From: Planctomycetales bacterium
GTDB lineage: Bacteria > Planctomycetota > Planctomycetia > Pirellulales > Lacipirellulaceae
Direction: 5' to 3'
Length of the DNA: 64,000 nt
NCBI GenBank assembly: GCA_020427155.1
Contig: JAGQOW010000002.1
Span: 1-64,000, forward strand
Of this stretch, positions 27,552 to 37,902 are shown one piece after another (the first letter of the stretch is position 1; the number at the start of each line of letters is the position of its first letter). The notes beneath the pieces are model-generated. The model did no database searches, was not told the origin of the DNA, and saw only the letters and a list, made by a program, of their open reading frames with translations. The translations under genes and the position numbers were made by a program.

Positions 27552-29333
27552 ATGAACGCTGCACTCGAATCGCTGGCCCAGCGGTGGCTATCCTGGATTA
27601 GCTCGGCAACCTGGCAACTGGCGCTGTTGGTTTGTATCGTTGCCGCGATTGCGTGGGCTGGTCAGCGATTGTCGCCCCGATTTCGCTATGCTCTTTGGTT
27701 GTTGGTGCTGGTCAAGATCTTCTTGCCGCCCTCGTTGGCAATCGGCTGGGGGGTTGGCAACTGGGGAGTGCGGCCGATGTGGAACACGCTGGAACCGACC
27801 ACTCAGCGGTATTGGGAGTTTCGAGAAAACAGCAATGTGCCGAGCGGGGCGATGGTCGAGCAGGAGTCGGCCCCCGCTGCGATTGAGATTGAAGAACGCC
27901 GTAGTTTAGCAAGCGGGCTGTTTGTCATCTGGTGCCTGGGATGCGTGGCGTTCTTGACCTTCGTGCTAAGGCACTATCGGCGACTGATGGCGGCGGTCGA
28001 GCGGATGCCGGTTGTCGAAGAGGGGCCGCTAAGCATCCGGCTGGAAACGATTGCCCTGCGACTGGGGATCCAGCGTGTTCCTGAGTTGGTACTCTCGGAC
28101 GAAGCGGCGAGCCCGTTTTTGTGTGGACTATTCAGGCCGCGCATTGTGTTGCCGCGACGGATGGCAGAGGAGTTTCGAGTTTCGGATCTAGATAGCGTGT
28201 TGCTACACGAACTGAGCCATTGGCGGCGTCGCGATCCCCTGATTGGTTGGATTCAGGTGCTCGGGCAAAGTTTGTTTTGGTTTCATCCGCTAGTGTGGTG
28301 GGCGAATGCTCGGTTGCGACATGAGCGGGAATGTGTGTGCGACGAGGCGGTGCTGCAGACCGGCGCCTGCGAGCCGGTCGAATATGGTGAAGCGTTGTTG
28401 GGAGTGTTGTGCACTGCCCGGGGTCGTTCACGAGTACAAGGGAGCCTGGTCGGAGTATTTGAGCCAGGCGGCGATATTCAACGGCGATTGGAGGAGATCA
28501 TGAATTACGAATCTGGAAAACATGACTTTAGCCTTCTGACGCGCGCAACAGTATTGGCATTGGCGCTGCTGTTTCTGCCCATGGCAATCCCTGCGATCAG
28601 CGCTGATCCGGAGACGGCCGAGGCAAAAGTCGACGAGCCGCGCAAACTACCTTGGGTCGTTGAAACCAGTCCTCAGGTCGGAGCGATTGAGGTGGATCCT
28701 GGATTGAGAGAAATCACGATTACGTTCGATCGCGACATGGGCGGCGGTATGAGTTGGACGGGCGGTAAGGAATCGTTCTTTCCACCCTTGCAGTTCGATG
28801 GAGAAGGAGATGAAAAGAAAGCGAAGCAGGCTTACTGGCGTGACAAGCGCACCTGTGTCTTGCGGGTAGAACTCGCCGCGGGAGAGTACTATCGGGTGGG
28901 GATCAACTCGACTAGCCATCGCAACTTCAAGAGCAGCGACGGCAAAGCCGCACCATGCTCGGCCATTTACTTTGTTACTGCGGGAGCGAACAAGGCGATA
29001 CAGAGTCGAGTACGCGTGCCGCAGATTGTGAAACTGAATCCAGAGAATGGGGCGAAAGACGTAGATCCGGCAACGAAGGCGCTGCGAGTGACCTTCGACA
29101 TGCCGATGGGCGAGGGGATGTCGTGGACGGGCGGTGGCGAGAACTTCCCGCAATTGGTTGAAGGTCAGCGAGCCAAGTGGACCGGCGGCGGCAAATCTTG
29201 CGTATTGCCCGTCGAGTTGAAGCCCGGCTGGGGCTATGTGCTAGGTCTCAATAGCCTGCATCACGTCAACTTCCAATCGAAGTGGGGCGTGCCTGCCGCT
29301 TCGGTGGAGTATCGCTTCACGACAAAAGAGTAA
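27552..29333 (+). CDS. BlaR1-like M56 membrane metalloprotease with two C-terminal Ig-like repeats
   Basis: 593 residues. Membrane helices lie near residues 20-35, 45-60 and 122-138, then the M56 protease domain with the zinc motif HELSH (219-223) and the downstream Glu ligand region RHERECVCDEAVL (256-268). A fourth helix is at about 333-350. Outside the membrane, instead of the penicillin-binding sensor of BlaR1, are two related repeats (about 370-476 and 490-591). Each has a VDP-TFD-MSWTGG series, CVL-VEL and a late NS-H-NF motif, like Big_5/SbsA Ig-like domains. The likely role is to sense an envelope signal and inactivate the BlaI repressor. The ligand is unknown. Confidence 0.9.
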   Translation: MNAALESLAQRWLSWISSATWQLALLVCIVAAIAWAGQRLSPRFRYALWLLVLVKIFLPPSLAIGWGVGNWGVRPMWNTLEPTTQRYWEFRENSNVPSGAMVEQESAPAAIEIEERRSLASGLFVIWCLGCVAFLTFVLRHYRRLMAAVERMPVVEEGPLSIRLETIALRLGIQRVPELVLSDEAASPFLCGLFRPRIVLPRRMAEEFRVSDLDSVLLHELSHWRRRDPLIGWIQVLGQSLFWFHPLVWWANARLRHERECVCDEAVLQTGACEPVEYGEALLGVLCTARGRSRVQGSLVGVFEPGGDIQRRLEEIMNYESGKHDFSLLTRATVLALALLFLPMAIPAISADPETAEAKVDEPRKLPWVVETSPQVGAIEVDPGLREITITFDRDMGGGMSWTGGKESFFPPLQFDGEGDEKKAKQAYWRDKRTCVLRVELAAGEYYRVGINSTSHRNFKSSDGKAAPCSAIYFVTAGANKAIQSRVRVPQIVKLNPENGAKDVDPATKALRVTFDMPMGEGMSWTGGGENFPQLVEGQRAKWTGGGKSCVLPVELKPGWGYVLGLNSLHHVNFQSKWGVPAASVEYRFTTKE

Positions 29334-29372
29334 GCATTGCATGGAATTCATTAATACGGGGCGCTGTGTTGA

Positions 29373-29401
29373 TTGACCTTGCTGGAAGCGAGGGCTACAT
29401 T
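29373..29401 (+). promoter_or_regulatory. candidate sigma-70 promoter of the nickel SOD gene
   Basis: TTGACC (29373-29378) and TACATT (29396-29401) are 17 bases apart, 76 bases before the GTG start. Both boxes are close to consensus (5/6 and 4/6). This suggests the SOD gene has its own promoter and is not only read through from the BlaI/M56 genes. Confidence 0.6.
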
Positions 29402-29476
29402 GTTTTCGGCATTATGTGATTTTTCTTGGACGCGATGAGTGTCCTTTCAGTGAATTCGAGAGAGGGAGAGATTGCC

Positions 29477-29917
29477 GTGAAACAATTGTTGACTGCCGTG
29501 GTTATGACTGTAGCTGCTTTGGCGCCGATGACGTTTCTTGCCGCTCATTGTGAGGTGCCATGTGGCATCTACGACGACGGGGCACGGTTTGCCGAGATGT
29601 TGGAAGACCAGGCGACGATCGCCAAAGCGATCGACCAGATTCATGAATTGGCGGATAATCCCAACCCCAACAACATCAACCAGATGGCGCGTTGGGTCAG
29701 CACCAAAGAAACTCACGCCACGAATACGCAGCATGTCGTTGCCCAGTATTTTATGACGCAGAAGATCAAGGCTGACGGCGATAACTACGTCGGCAAGCTG
29801 ACGGCCGCACATAGCGTGCTGGTCGCGGCGATGAAGTGCAAGCAGTCGGCCGAACCGGCAACGGCAGAAGCACTGAAGACGGCGATCGAAGCCTTTCAGA
29901 AGACTTACGGCGGATAG
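29477..29917 (+). CDS. sodN: nickel superoxide dismutase with N-terminal signal peptide
   Basis: 146 residues from a GTG at 29477, with AGAGGGAGAG upstream. The signature hook HCEVPCGIYDD is present (His24, Cys25, Cys29), matching HCxxPCGxY of NiSOD; the rest is the expected four-helix bundle (FAEMLEDQATIAKAIDQIHE, NQMARWVSTKETHA). In known NiSOD the leader must be removed so that His becomes residue 1 and its amine and side chain bind Ni. Here the leader is not the usual short propeptide but a Sec-type signal (QLLTAVVMTVAALAPMTFLAA) ending right before His24. That implies export and cleavage by signal peptidase. It converts superoxide to O2 and H2O2. No maturation protease gene is next to it. 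Confidence 0.92.
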   Translation: MKQLLTAVVMTVAALAPMTFLAAHCEVPCGIYDDGARFAEMLEDQATIAKAIDQIHELADNPNPNNINQMARWVSTKETHATNTQHVVAQYFMTQKIKADGDNYVGKLTAAHSVLVAAMKCKQSAEPATAEALKTAIEAFQKTYGG

Positions 29918-29949
29918 GTCGGGTTAGGCAAAATAGACAGTGGATTTCG

Positions 29950-29980
29950 AGCCTAGGGGTTGTGGCCCCTAGGCTTTTTT
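29950..29980 (+). terminator. rho-independent terminator after the nickel SOD gene
   Basis: AGCCTAGGGG (29950-29959) pairs perfectly with CCCCTAGGCT (29966-29975) around a six-base loop and runs into six Ts. This is the strongest terminator in the window. Confidence 0.95.
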
Positions 29981-30140
29981 CATGGATTGCTAGTTTGCAA
30001 TCTGATAGCGTCCGCACGAGTTTATGTTCGCAGGCGGAAACCGTTTGAGCCTGGCATGCGTAATAAATCCCAGGGGCGTCGGCGCTCTTAGGGGGGCGCG
30101 CCGGCGCCTGGGACGGAACCACCTCTCTAGCGGCTTTACT

Positions 30141-30941
30141 ATGCTTGTCTATCCTCGGTTTGCTCGGACGCTCCTGACGGCTCTATTGCTAGCGCTTGGC
30201 AACGAGCTTTCGCATGCGGAAAAGCCCTCGGTGACCTTTGATTTTGCCAATACGGCTGAGTGTCGAGAACTGACGTCTGGCGAGTTGATCGAAGCATATC
30301 CAGGTGAGAAGATTGTCGAATTGAAACTTCGCGTCTCGGTCCATCTCGATGCCGGGCAGATTGAGGACTTGGAGGAAGTTCGCATCGAAGCAGGCGACTG
30401 CGATCGGCGCATGCGAGTCCATAGTTTCGAACCGAGTACCCAACTGGAGAGCCTACTGAGCGATGATATCCTGTGGAGCAAAACCGTAGAGACAGGCAAC
30501 TCGCTGGGGGCTTCGCTGGGCGGAGAGGCGCCGGTGCTTTTGGGAGACGTGGTGGCGCACGTGACGCCGACGATCAACGGGGGGAAAACTTCTCGCGAGA
30601 TTGTCACAGAAACACAAAAGCGTGTTGCGCCAAAACACGTCGTTGTTACCAGCGGGACGATTGACCAGGGGCATGGAGTGTTCTTCAAACTCCGCCGTTC
30701 GCCCCAGACGTCGCTGGAAGGAGTTCACGAACTGACGATTCGGTTTATCGTGTCCGAAAGCTGGCGGGGCGATTCGATTCGCGTTTGTTGCCAGGCCCTG
30801 GGGCAGGAAGAGTTCTTGTGGCTTCAACAGCAGGCGACCTGGGCCCACAAATGTGCTCCAGTGGCCGTCTATCTCGCGGGCGATCTTGAAGCCCGCCGGG
30901 CAGCCATCAGCTTTTCGCGGCGACGTACGGCCGGCTTGTAA
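30141..30941 (+). CDS. secreted protein of unknown function
   Basis: 266 residues from the ATG at 30141; a longer frame starting at 30024 runs through an unlikely leader. A signal peptide (RFARTLLTALLLALGNELSHA) precedes a mature domain that looks beta-rich (VTFDFANTAECRELTSGELI, EKIVELKLRVSVHLD, HELTIRFIVSESWRGDS). Two cysteines occur near each other late in the chain (VCCQALG). No family recognised. It follows the SOD terminator and appears to be its own unit. Confidence 0.7.
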   Translation: MLVYPRFARTLLTALLLALGNELSHAEKPSVTFDFANTAECRELTSGELIEAYPGEKIVELKLRVSVHLDAGQIEDLEEVRIEAGDCDRRMRVHSFEPSTQLESLLSDDILWSKTVETGNSLGASLGGEAPVLLGDVVAHVTPTINGGKTSREIVTETQKRVAPKHVVVTSGTIDQGHGVFFKLRRSPQTSLEGVHELTIRFIVSESWRGDSIRVCCQALGQEEFLWLQQQATWAHKCAPVAVYLAGDLEARRAAISFSRRRTAGL

Positions 30942-31179
30942 TCGCTAGCAACCGCATCGTCTTGATGCCGCGCGCCGTCAGAAGTATGGCGCTTTAGGTG
31001 GTGGTTGGCCTTCCTGGCGGATCTCGGGTGAGCTCAGAAGGTGTTCATAACCCCTTAAGGCGAATACGATTACGATCTGCCTCTCTGGTCGCGTTGGCAT
31101 TTGGCATCCAGATTGCACTTGTACTTTGTTTCTCCTGAGTTGATCAACGGTTGAGATAGCAGCGGTAACGGAGCGAGCG

Positions 31180-31449
31180 GTGGAAATAGTGGTGAGCGTG
31201 CTTATTGGAGCGGCTGTGGGCGGTATGGCGCTCTTGTTTTATCGTTCTTGCAGAATGAGCGAATGGTCGACACTGGCCGTTGGTATTCTCGGTGCGCTGC
31301 TAGGACTGGTAAGCAACGTCTGGTTGGGCTCGCTCAATGCGTTTGGCGGTCCGTTGGCGAGCAGCATAGGGGCCATCGTAGCGCTGTTACTTTGGCCCGT
31401 TGCGCAGAGATTACTGCATGCCTCAGCTTTACCAGGCGAGCAGGAATGA
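31180..31449 (+). CDS. small membrane protein, GlsB/YeaQ/YmgE (transglycosylase-associated) like
   Basis: 89 residues from a GTG at 31180, with GGAGCGAG upstream. Three hydrophobic helices with many glycines (VVSVLIGAAVGGMALLFY, WSTLAVGILGALLGLVSNV, PLASSIGAIVALLLWP) match the size and pattern of the GlsB/YeaQ/YmgE family, small inner-membrane proteins tied to envelope stress. The family match is by pattern, so modest. It is convergent with ilvC. Confidence 0.6.
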   Translation: MEIVVSVLIGAAVGGMALLFYRSCRMSEWSTLAVGILGALLGLVSNVWLGSLNAFGGPLASSIGAIVALLLWPVAQRLLHASALPGEQE

Positions 31450-31508
31450 ACGCTTCGCAGGAGCTGAGGCTGCACAGCTCTAGCATCCAAGCTAACCGCT
31501 TCCTTGCC

Positions 31509-32513
31509 CTAGACGTCTTTGTCGTCGATCCACGACATCATCTTGCGCAATTCGCGGCCGATTTTTTCGACACCGTGCTCGCGTTCACGACGCCGAGTCG
31601 CCTTAAAGGAGGGGGCGCCGGCTTTGTTCTCCAAGATCCAATTGCGGGCAAAGGTGCCGTCCTGAATCTCGGTCAAAATGCGCTTCATCTCGGCTTTGGT
31701 TTCGTCGGTGACGATTCGCGGGCCAGTGCTGTAGTCGCCGTACTCGGCCGTATTGGAAACGCTGTAACGCATGTAGTTGAGACCGCCTTGATAGAAGAGG
31801 TCGACGATCAGCTTGAGTTCGTGCATGCACTCGAAGTACGCCATCTCGGGCTGATAGCCTGCTTCGACGAGCGTTTCGTAACCAGCTTTTACGAGGGCGG
31901 AAGCTCCGCCGCACAAGACGGCTTGTTCGCCGAACAGGTCGGTTTCTGTCTCTTCGGCGAATGTCGTGCGAATCACGCCGCCGCGAGTGCCGCCGATTCC
32001 CTTGGCATAGGCCAAGCCAGCTTGGAAAGATTTATCGCTGGCATTGTCACTCAGTGCGATCAAGCTTGGCACGCCGCCGCCTGCCACAAACTCGCTACGG
32101 ACGAGATGGCCAGGGCCCTTGGGAGCAACCAGCAGCAAGTCGACCCCTGGGGGAGGCTCTACCTGGCCAAAGTGAACGTTGAAACCGTGGGAACACATGA
32201 GAATGTTGCCGGGCTCAAGGTGGTCGCGAATCTGGTTGCGGTAGATGTCGGCCTGCACCTCGTCGGGCAACAGAATGTTGACCAGGTCGCCCTGCTTGGT
32301 GGCTTCTTCGATAGTCAGGGGCTCAAACCCATGGCTTACGGCTAACTCATAATTGGCACTGCCCGGACGCTGCCCGACGACGACTTTGACACCGCTATCG
32401 CGCAAGTTTTGAGCATGGGCATGGCCCTGCGAGCCGTAGCCCAAGATCGCGACGGTTTTCCCGTCGAGTGCTTTCAAGTCGGCATCTTTGTCGTAGTAAA
32501 TGGTAGCGGCCAT
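31509..32513 (-). CDS. ilvC: ketol-acid reductoisomerase
   Basis: 334 residues from the ATG at 32511-32513. The NADPH-binding fingerprint is [20 protein letters not shown]. The metal and substrate residues of the knotted domain are in place ([47 protein letters not shown]). It converts acetolactate or acetohydroxybutyrate to the dihydroxy acid in branched-chain amino acid synthesis. It lies 64 bp downstream of ilvN and is probably co-transcribed with it. No ilvB is visible in the window. Confidence 0.98.
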   Translation of the reverse strand: MAATIYYDKDADLKALDGKTVAILGYGSQGHAHAQNLRDSGVKVVVGQRPGSANYELAVSHGFEPLTIEEATKQGDLVNILLPDEVQADIYRNQIRDHLEPGNILMCSHGFNVHFGQVEPPPGVDLLLVAPKGPGHLVRSEFVAGGGVPSLIALSDNASDKSFQAGLAYAKGIGGTRGGVIRTTFAEETETDLFGEQAVLCGGASALVKAGYETLVEAGYQPEMAYFECMHELKLIVDLFYQGGLNYMRYSVSNTAEYGDYSTGPRIVTDETKAEMKRILTEIQDGTFARNWILENKAGAPSFKATRRREREHGVEKIGRELRKMMSWIDDKDV

Positions 32514-32577
32514 GGGCGAGAAAACTCCTGTATGATTCTTTTGGAAGGGGGGCAGAGGCGAGGGATTGGCACTCGTG

Positions 32578-33114
32578 TTACTCTGCGTTTGCAGATTCTT
32601 CGGTGAGCGATACGGTTGATTTAGACCCGCTGGGTCGATTGACGGATCGAACCATTGCAATTCGTCCAGTTCGCACTAATTCGACGATGCCAAAGGGTCG
32701 CATCAAATCGATAAAGGCTTCGACTTTCTTTTCTTGTCCGGAAATCTCGACCGTCACCTGATCTGGAGAAACATCAACGACCCTGCCGCGAAAGATCTGG
32801 CAGAGTTCGCGGATTTCCGACCGCTTGCCGTTTTCGGCGCGGACCTTGAGCAGCATGAGATCTCGCTCGACGAATTCGCTGGCGCTAATATCGTCGACGC
32901 GCACAACGGTAACAATCTTTTCGAGCTGCTTGCGGACCTGGGCCAGCATGTTGGCATCGCCGACGACGACAAAAGTCATTCGCGACAGATGAGGGTCTTC
33001 GGTTTCGCCAACGGCGAGACTATCGATGTTGTACCCGCGCGAGGCAAACATCCCCGCAACGTGAGCCAGAACTCCAGGCACGTTCTGCACCAGGGCAGAG
33101 AGAACGTGGCGCAT
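32578..33114 (-). CDS. ilvN: acetolactate synthase small (regulatory) subunit
   Basis: 178 residues from the ATG at 33112-33114. The N-terminal ACT domain is clear ([38 protein letters not shown]), followed by the C-terminal domain ([20 protein letters not shown]). It gives valine feedback control to the catalytic subunit. Length is right for IlvN. The gene leads into ilvC on the same strand; the catalytic partner (ilvB) must be elsewhere. A start at 33153 is also possible. Confidence 0.93.
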   Translation of the reverse strand: MRHVLSALVQNVPGVLAHVAGMFASRGYNIDSLAVGETEDPHLSRMTFVVVGDANMLAQVRKQLEKIVTVVRVDDISASEFVERDLMLLKVRAENGKRSEIRELCQIFRGRVVDVSPDQVTVEISGQEKKVEAFIDLMRPFGIVELVRTGRIAMVRSVNRPSGSKSTVSLTEESANAE

Positions 33115-33360
33115 AATAGGGCGACTCCAGGAAGAAACGAAACAGTTGATCATAATCTTGGGCAGGGGGCTAAGCAACCGGGCAGAAGGCGGAGAAAACG
33201 GACAATCTGTGGGCGATGGATTCGCTGGCAATCTTTGGCACCCCGCACATTGGCGAAGCTTGCTGGTTCTCTGCTTGGGTGTTAGGCTGAACCGCTTTGC
33301 CCCTGTCTGCTAGGACAAGTAGGAGGGGGCTGCCCATCGATCTTGCACCCTGCTCAGTCG

Positions 33361-36246
33361 ATGTCTCGTACCTCTACACCTTCGCCGGCTTGCTCCGCCT
33401 TGGCCCCTCCGGCCCAAGCGGTGATTCGTATCCGAGGTGCGCGAACCCATAACCTCCAGAATGTCGATCTCGATATCCCTCAGCACCAGTTGGTGGTGAT
33501 GACAGGACTCAGCGGCTCGGGTAAAAGTTCGCTTGCCTTTGATACCCTGCTGGCAGAGGGCCAGCGGCAGTATATCGAAAGCCTGTCGGTCTACGTTCGC
33601 CAGTTCTTCGATCAGCTCGAACGGCCCGATGTCGACGTGATCGAAGGCCTACAGCCCACGATTGCCATAGACCAGGTTCCGACCAGCCACAACCCTCGGA
33701 GTACGGTTGCTACGGTTACCGAGATTTACGATTTTCTCCGCGTGTTGATGGCACGGGTTGGCGAAGTCTCTTGTCCAGTTTGCAATACGCTCATCAGTCA
33801 GCAGACGCCGCTAGAGATTCAGCAGTCGATCGAGGCATTGCCAGAAAAGACCAAGATTCTGATGCTGGCTCCCATGGTGCGGGGCCGCAAGGGCAAGCAC
33901 CAGGAAGTGATCGACCTGATTCGCCGCGAGGGGTTTGTACGCGTGCGAATCGATGGCTCGACCTACGAGCTTGATCATATCCCCGAAATATCTGCGAGAA
34001 AGCCCCACGACATCGAAGCCGTAGTCGATCGGGTGATCGTTCGTCCAGGATTAGAGGAGCGTCTCGCCGAGTCCATTCGACATGCGCTCAAGTATGGCGA
34101 AGGGGCATTGCGAATCAGTTACCAGACCCCCGAGGCGAAAGCGGCAGCGGGAACGGCCATTGCCGAACCGGCGGAAGCAGACACCAGTTGGCAAGAGCGG
34201 GTCTACAGCACACTCTATGCTTGTCCCGACTGCAAGCAAAGTCTGGCCGAAGTAGAGCCGCGGACTTTTAGTTTCAATAGTCCCTACGGTGCTTGTCGGA
34301 CATGCGACGGACTCGCCGCCCGCGAAGGCTTTGATCGCGAGCTTGTGCTGCCTGACTTGAGCCTAACGCTGTCCGAAGGGGCCATTGCCCCATGGCGGGG
34401 GGCAACTAGCGCCGCCAGGAACAAACAGAGAAAGCTAGTCGACGGTTTTCTCCGTCAGGCAGGCCTCGATTGGGAGATAGCGCTGGACCAATGGCCTGCG
34501 CAGCAACGCGAGGAATTGCTTTGTGGCACTGGCGATTCTTTTCTTGGTGTTCTCACGCATTTGGAAATGGACTATGCGCAGGCAAAGAGCGATGTCGCCA
34601 GGCAGCAACTGGAGCAGTTTCGCGATCGCATCCCCTGCTCCGACTGCGCTGGGTCGCGATTGCAACCCGAAGCTCGCTGTTGCCGCTTGGCGGGCCGAGC
34701 GATTCACGAGATCACGGCGTTGCCGATTGATCAGGCCCACGAATTCTTCTCTACCATGCAGTTCGACCCCCGCGAACAGCCAATTGCCGAGCCGTTGGTA
34801 GCCGAGATCGTCAAGCGGCTCGCTTTTCTCCGCCAAGTGGGGGTCAATTATTTATCGCTCGATCGACCGGCCGACACGCTTAGCGGCGGTGAGATGCAGC
34901 GGGTGCGATTGGCTACCAGCATCGGCTCGGGGTTGGTGGGGGTGCTGTACATTCTTGACGAACCTTCGATCGGGCTTCATCCGCGCGACAACGAACGATT
35001 GATCGAATCGCTTCGCGACCTGCAACAGCAAGGCAATACGGTTTTGGTCGTCGAGCACGATGAGGCGATGATGCGGTCGGCCGATTGGCTGATCGATATC
35101 GGGCCTGGAGCCGGTGACCGCGGCGGGCAAGTCGTCGCCCAAGGGACTCCCGAGGACGTGGCTGAAGCACCAAACTCAACGACTGGGGGCTACCTCTCGG
35201 GTCGACTCAAGATCGAGGCTCCTACGAAGCGGCGTCGCGTTGCGAAGTCGCGTATGCTGCAACTCGAAGGAGCGTCGACCAACAATCTGCGGGAAGTCGA
35301 CGTTGACTTTCCGCTTGGCAGCTTCACTTGTGTTACCGGGGTAAGCGGTTCTGGTAAGAGTTCTCTAGTGGTTGATACTTTGGCCGCTGCCTTGGCCCGT
35401 AAGCTTAACGGCGCGGCTGCTAAGTCGGGGCCCTATCGAGCGCTACGCGGCAGCAGCAAGCTCGATCGGTTGATTCATGTCGATCAGTCGCCGATCGGTC
35501 GCACGCCGCGTTCCAATCCGGCGACATACACGGGCGTGTTTGACGAGATTCGCCGTGTATTCGCGGGCACCAAGCATGCCAAGCAACTCGGTTACAAACT
35601 CGGCCGGTTTAGCTTCAACACGAAGGGTGGTCGTTGCGAGCAATGTCAGGGCCAGGGAGTCCAGCGGATCGAGATGCGTTTTCTTCCCGATCTATTCGTC
35701 GATTGCCCGATCTGCCATGGCCGGCAATTCAATCGGCAGACTTTGGCGGTACGCTACCGTGAGAAATCGATCGCCGACGTGCTGGCGATGAGCATCGACC
35801 ATGCGGCTGAGTTCTTCGAAAACCACCCTTCGATTCACCGCATGCTTGCCAGTCTCGAGAAAGTTGGCTTGGGGTACCTTACGCTCGGCCAGCGTTCGAC
35901 GACTCTTTCGGGCGGCGAGGCGCAGCGAATCAAATTGGCTGCGGAACTGGGACGACCGTCGTCTGGCAAGACGCTCTACATACTCGACGAACCGACCACG
36001 GGATTGCACGTCGACGACATCGGACGCCTGCTCCTGGTATTGCAGAAGCTAGTCGATTTGGGTCACACGGTGCTGGTGATTGAGCACAATCTCGACGTGA
36101 TCAAGACAGCCGACTGGGTGATCGACCTCGGCCCCGGCGGCGGCATAGGCGGTGGCCAAATCGTGGCCGCCGGCACGCCGGAAGAGATCGCCGCCTGCGA
36201 AGCAAGTTTTACCGGGCAATGGTTGCGGGAGGTGCTTAAAACGTAG
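33361..36246 (+). CDS. uvrA: UvrA, excinuclease ABC subunit A (possibly a paralog)
   Basis: 961 residues from the ATG at 33361; a TTG at 33343 is also in frame. Both ABC modules are complete: Walker [17 protein letters not shown] and [16 protein letters not shown], signatures [15 protein letters not shown] and [15 protein letters not shown]. Zinc motifs are present (CPDCKQSL with [26 protein letters not shown]). It recognises DNA damage with UvrB in nucleotide excision repair. Relative to standard UvrA the start motif reads [19 protein letters not shown] rather than SLSAYARQFLxxMxKPDVD, so it may be a second copy. It is divergent from ilvN and convergent with gltD. Confidence 0.93.
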   Translation: MSRTSTPSPACSALAPPAQAVIRIRGARTHNLQNVDLDIPQHQLVVMTGLSGSGKSSLAFDTLLAEGQRQYIESLSVYVRQFFDQLERPDVDVIEGLQPTIAIDQVPTSHNPRSTVATVTEIYDFLRVLMARVGEVSCPVCNTLISQQTPLEIQQSIEALPEKTKILMLAPMVRGRKGKHQEVIDLIRREGFVRVRIDGSTYELDHIPEISARKPHDIEAVVDRVIVRPGLEERLAESIRHALKYGEGALRISYQTPEAKAAAGTAIAEPAEADTSWQERVYSTLYACPDCKQSLAEVEPRTFSFNSPYGACRTCDGLAAREGFDRELVLPDLSLTLSEGAIAPWRGATSAARNKQRKLVDGFLRQAGLDWEIALDQWPAQQREELLCGTGDSFLGVLTHLEMDYAQAKSDVARQQLEQFRDRIPCSDCAGSRLQPEARCCRLAGRAIHEITALPIDQAHEFFSTMQFDPREQPIAEPLVAEIVKRLAFLRQVGVNYLSLDRPADTLSGGEMQRVRLATSIGSGLVGVLYILDEPSIGLHPRDNERLIESLRDLQQQGNTVLVVEHDEAMMRSADWLIDIGPGAGDRGGQVVAQGTPEDVAEAPNSTTGGYLSGRLKIEAPTKRRRVAKSRMLQLEGASTNNLREVDVDFPLGSFTCVTGVSGSGKSSLVVDTLAAALARKLNGAAAKSGPYRALRGSSKLDRLIHVDQSPIGRTPRSNPATYTGVFDEIRRVFAGTKHAKQLGYKLGRFSFNTKGGRCEQCQGQGVQRIEMRFLPDLFVDCPICHGRQFNRQTLAVRYREKSIADVLAMSIDHAAEFFENHPSIHRMLASLEKVGLGYLTLGQRSTTLSGGEAQRIKLAAELGRPSSGKTLYILDEPTTGLHVDDIGRLLLVLQKLVDLGHTVLVIEHNLDVIKTADWVIDLGPGGGIGGGQIVAAGTPEEIAACEASFTGQWLREVLKT

Positions 36247-36276
36247 GGTGGGAATTGCCGATCCTTGGAGCCTACC

Positions 36277-37866
36277 TTAAACCACCTGCTGCGGGAGATT
36301 CAGCCCTGGGGCTGGTAGTGTGGTCGTTTCCATCAGGTACTCGTCGATGGCGCGTGCGGCGCCGCGGCCTTCGTTGATGGCCCAGACGACGAGGCTTTGG
36401 CCGCGGCGGCAATCGCCGGCAGCGAAGACGCCTTCAAGATTGGTGGCAAACTGGCCATGTTGGGCGGCAAAGGTTTTCCAATTGCCGCGCGGGTTCTGGG
36501 TCTCCAGCCCCAGCATCTCGCCGACGCCCAATTCGGGGCCGACAAAACCCGTGGCAAGGAACACCATGTCGGCCGGCCAGATCTTTTCGCTGCCGGCAAC
36601 CTCGCTGAAGGGTGCTTTCTCGCCCGGTTTGCTCCAATCGACCGTGACTGTCTTCACGCCGCTGACGTGGCCGTTGCCGTCGTCGATGAACTCCTTGGTC
36701 AGCACGTTGAAGACGCGCGGATCCTCGCCTAACTTGGCGGCCGTCTCGGCGTGTGAGTAATCGACACGATAGATCCGCGGCCACTGGGGCCAGGGGTTGT
36801 TGTCAGCGCGCTCAGCGGGTGGAACGTCCAATAGCTCAAAATTGGCGATGCTCTTGGCCCCATGCCGTAGTGAAGTGCCGATGCAGTCGGCTCCCGTGTC
36901 GCCGCCGCCGATGACAATCACGTTCTTGCCTTTGGCCGAAAGGTATTCAGCCTCGGCTTGTTCGCCGGCGTCGATGTTGCCATCGAGCAGGCTCTTGGTG
37001 TTTCGAGTGAGAAAGTCCATTGCCAGATGGATGCCGCCCAAATCGCGGCCGGGGCAGCGGGCTGTCGGGTCGAAGGGTTGCGTAGCGCCGGTAGCCAACA
37101 GCAGCGCGTCGTTGTCGTCGATCAGTTGTTGCGGATCGATAAACTGAATCTGGCAGCCGCGTTCTTGCATGATCTGGGTCATGTGACCTGAGGCAAAGTC
37201 TTCTTCGCGGCCCACGTGCGCACAGGTGACAAACTCGACCCCTTCCTCGCGCAGCAAATCGATGCGGCGCTGGACGACGCGCTTGTCAAGCTTCATGTTG
37301 GGGATGCCGTACATCAATAGTCCGCCGATGCGGTCGGCTCGTTCGTAGACGGTGACCAAATGCCCCGCCTTGTTCAGCTGCGCTGCGGCGGCAAGCCCTG
37401 CGGGTCCGCTGCCGACGATGGCCACCCGTTTGCCGGTGCGCTGCGAGGGTGGTTGCGGTACGACCCAGTTTTCGGCAAAGCCGCGGTCGATGATCGCGTT
37501 TTCGATGTTTTTGATTGTCACGGCCGGCTCGATGATCCCCAACACACACGCGCCTTCGCAGGGTGCAGGGCAAGCACGCCCGGTGAACTCTGGAAAGTTG
37601 TTGGTCTTGTGCAGCCGATCGAGCGCCTCGCGCCAGCGGCCGTGATACACCAGATCGTTCCATTCCGGGATCAAATTATCGATCGGACAACCGGTATTTG
37701 ATTGACAGAATGGCACGCCGCAGTCCATGCACCGCGCACCTTGAATGCGCAGATGGTCTTCTGGAGGGTCGGTATAAATCTCCAGGAAGTCGCCCGCCCG
37801 AGCGAGCGGATCGCGGTAGGGGACAGCTTGACGAGGATAATCTTTAAAGCCGGTGGGTTTGCCCAT
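36277..37866 (-). CDS. gltD: glutamate synthase [NADPH] small subunit
   Basis: 529 residues. The N-terminal iron-sulfur region ([18 protein letters not shown]) precedes two Rossmann folds: FAD ([18 protein letters not shown]) and NADPH ([18 protein letters not shown]). It passes electrons from NADPH to GltB. It follows gltB on the same strand, but a 309-bp gap filled by a decayed mobile element separates them. It has no obvious ribosome-binding site just before its ATG (ACTACCATC), so expression from the gltB transcript may be altered by the insertion. Confidence 0.97.
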   Translation of the reverse strand: MGKPTGFKDYPRQAVPYRDPLARAGDFLEIYTDPPEDHLRIQGARCMDCGVPFCQSNTGCPIDNLIPEWNDLVYHGRWREALDRLHKTNNFPEFTGRACPAPCEGACVLGIIEPAVTIKNIENAIIDRGFAENWVVPQPPSQRTGKRVAIVGSGPAGLAAAAQLNKAGHLVTVYERADRIGGLLMYGIPNMKLDKRVVQRRIDLLREEGVEFVTCAHVGREEDFASGHMTQIMQERGCQIQFIDPQQLIDDNDALLLATGATQPFDPTARCPGRDLGGIHLAMDFLTRNTKSLLDGNIDAGEQAEAEYLSAKGKNVIVIGGGDTGADCIGTSLRHGAKSIANFELLDVPPAERADNNPWPQWPRIYRVDYSHAETAAKLGEDPRVFNVLTKEFIDDGNGHVSGVKTVTVDWSKPGEKAPFSEVAGSEKIWPADMVFLATGFVGPELGVGEMLGLETQNPRGNWKTFAAQHGQFATNLEGVFAAGDCRRGQSLVVWAINEGRGAARAIDEYLMETTTLPAPGLNLPQQVV

Positions 37867-37902
37867 GATGGTAGTGTCTTATGTTGTTGTTTATTCAATA
37901 AC

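Noticed and set aside
31248..32345. A 365-codon open frame on the plus strand
   Set aside because: It runs antisense to ilvC and starts inside the small membrane protein gene; no protein features.
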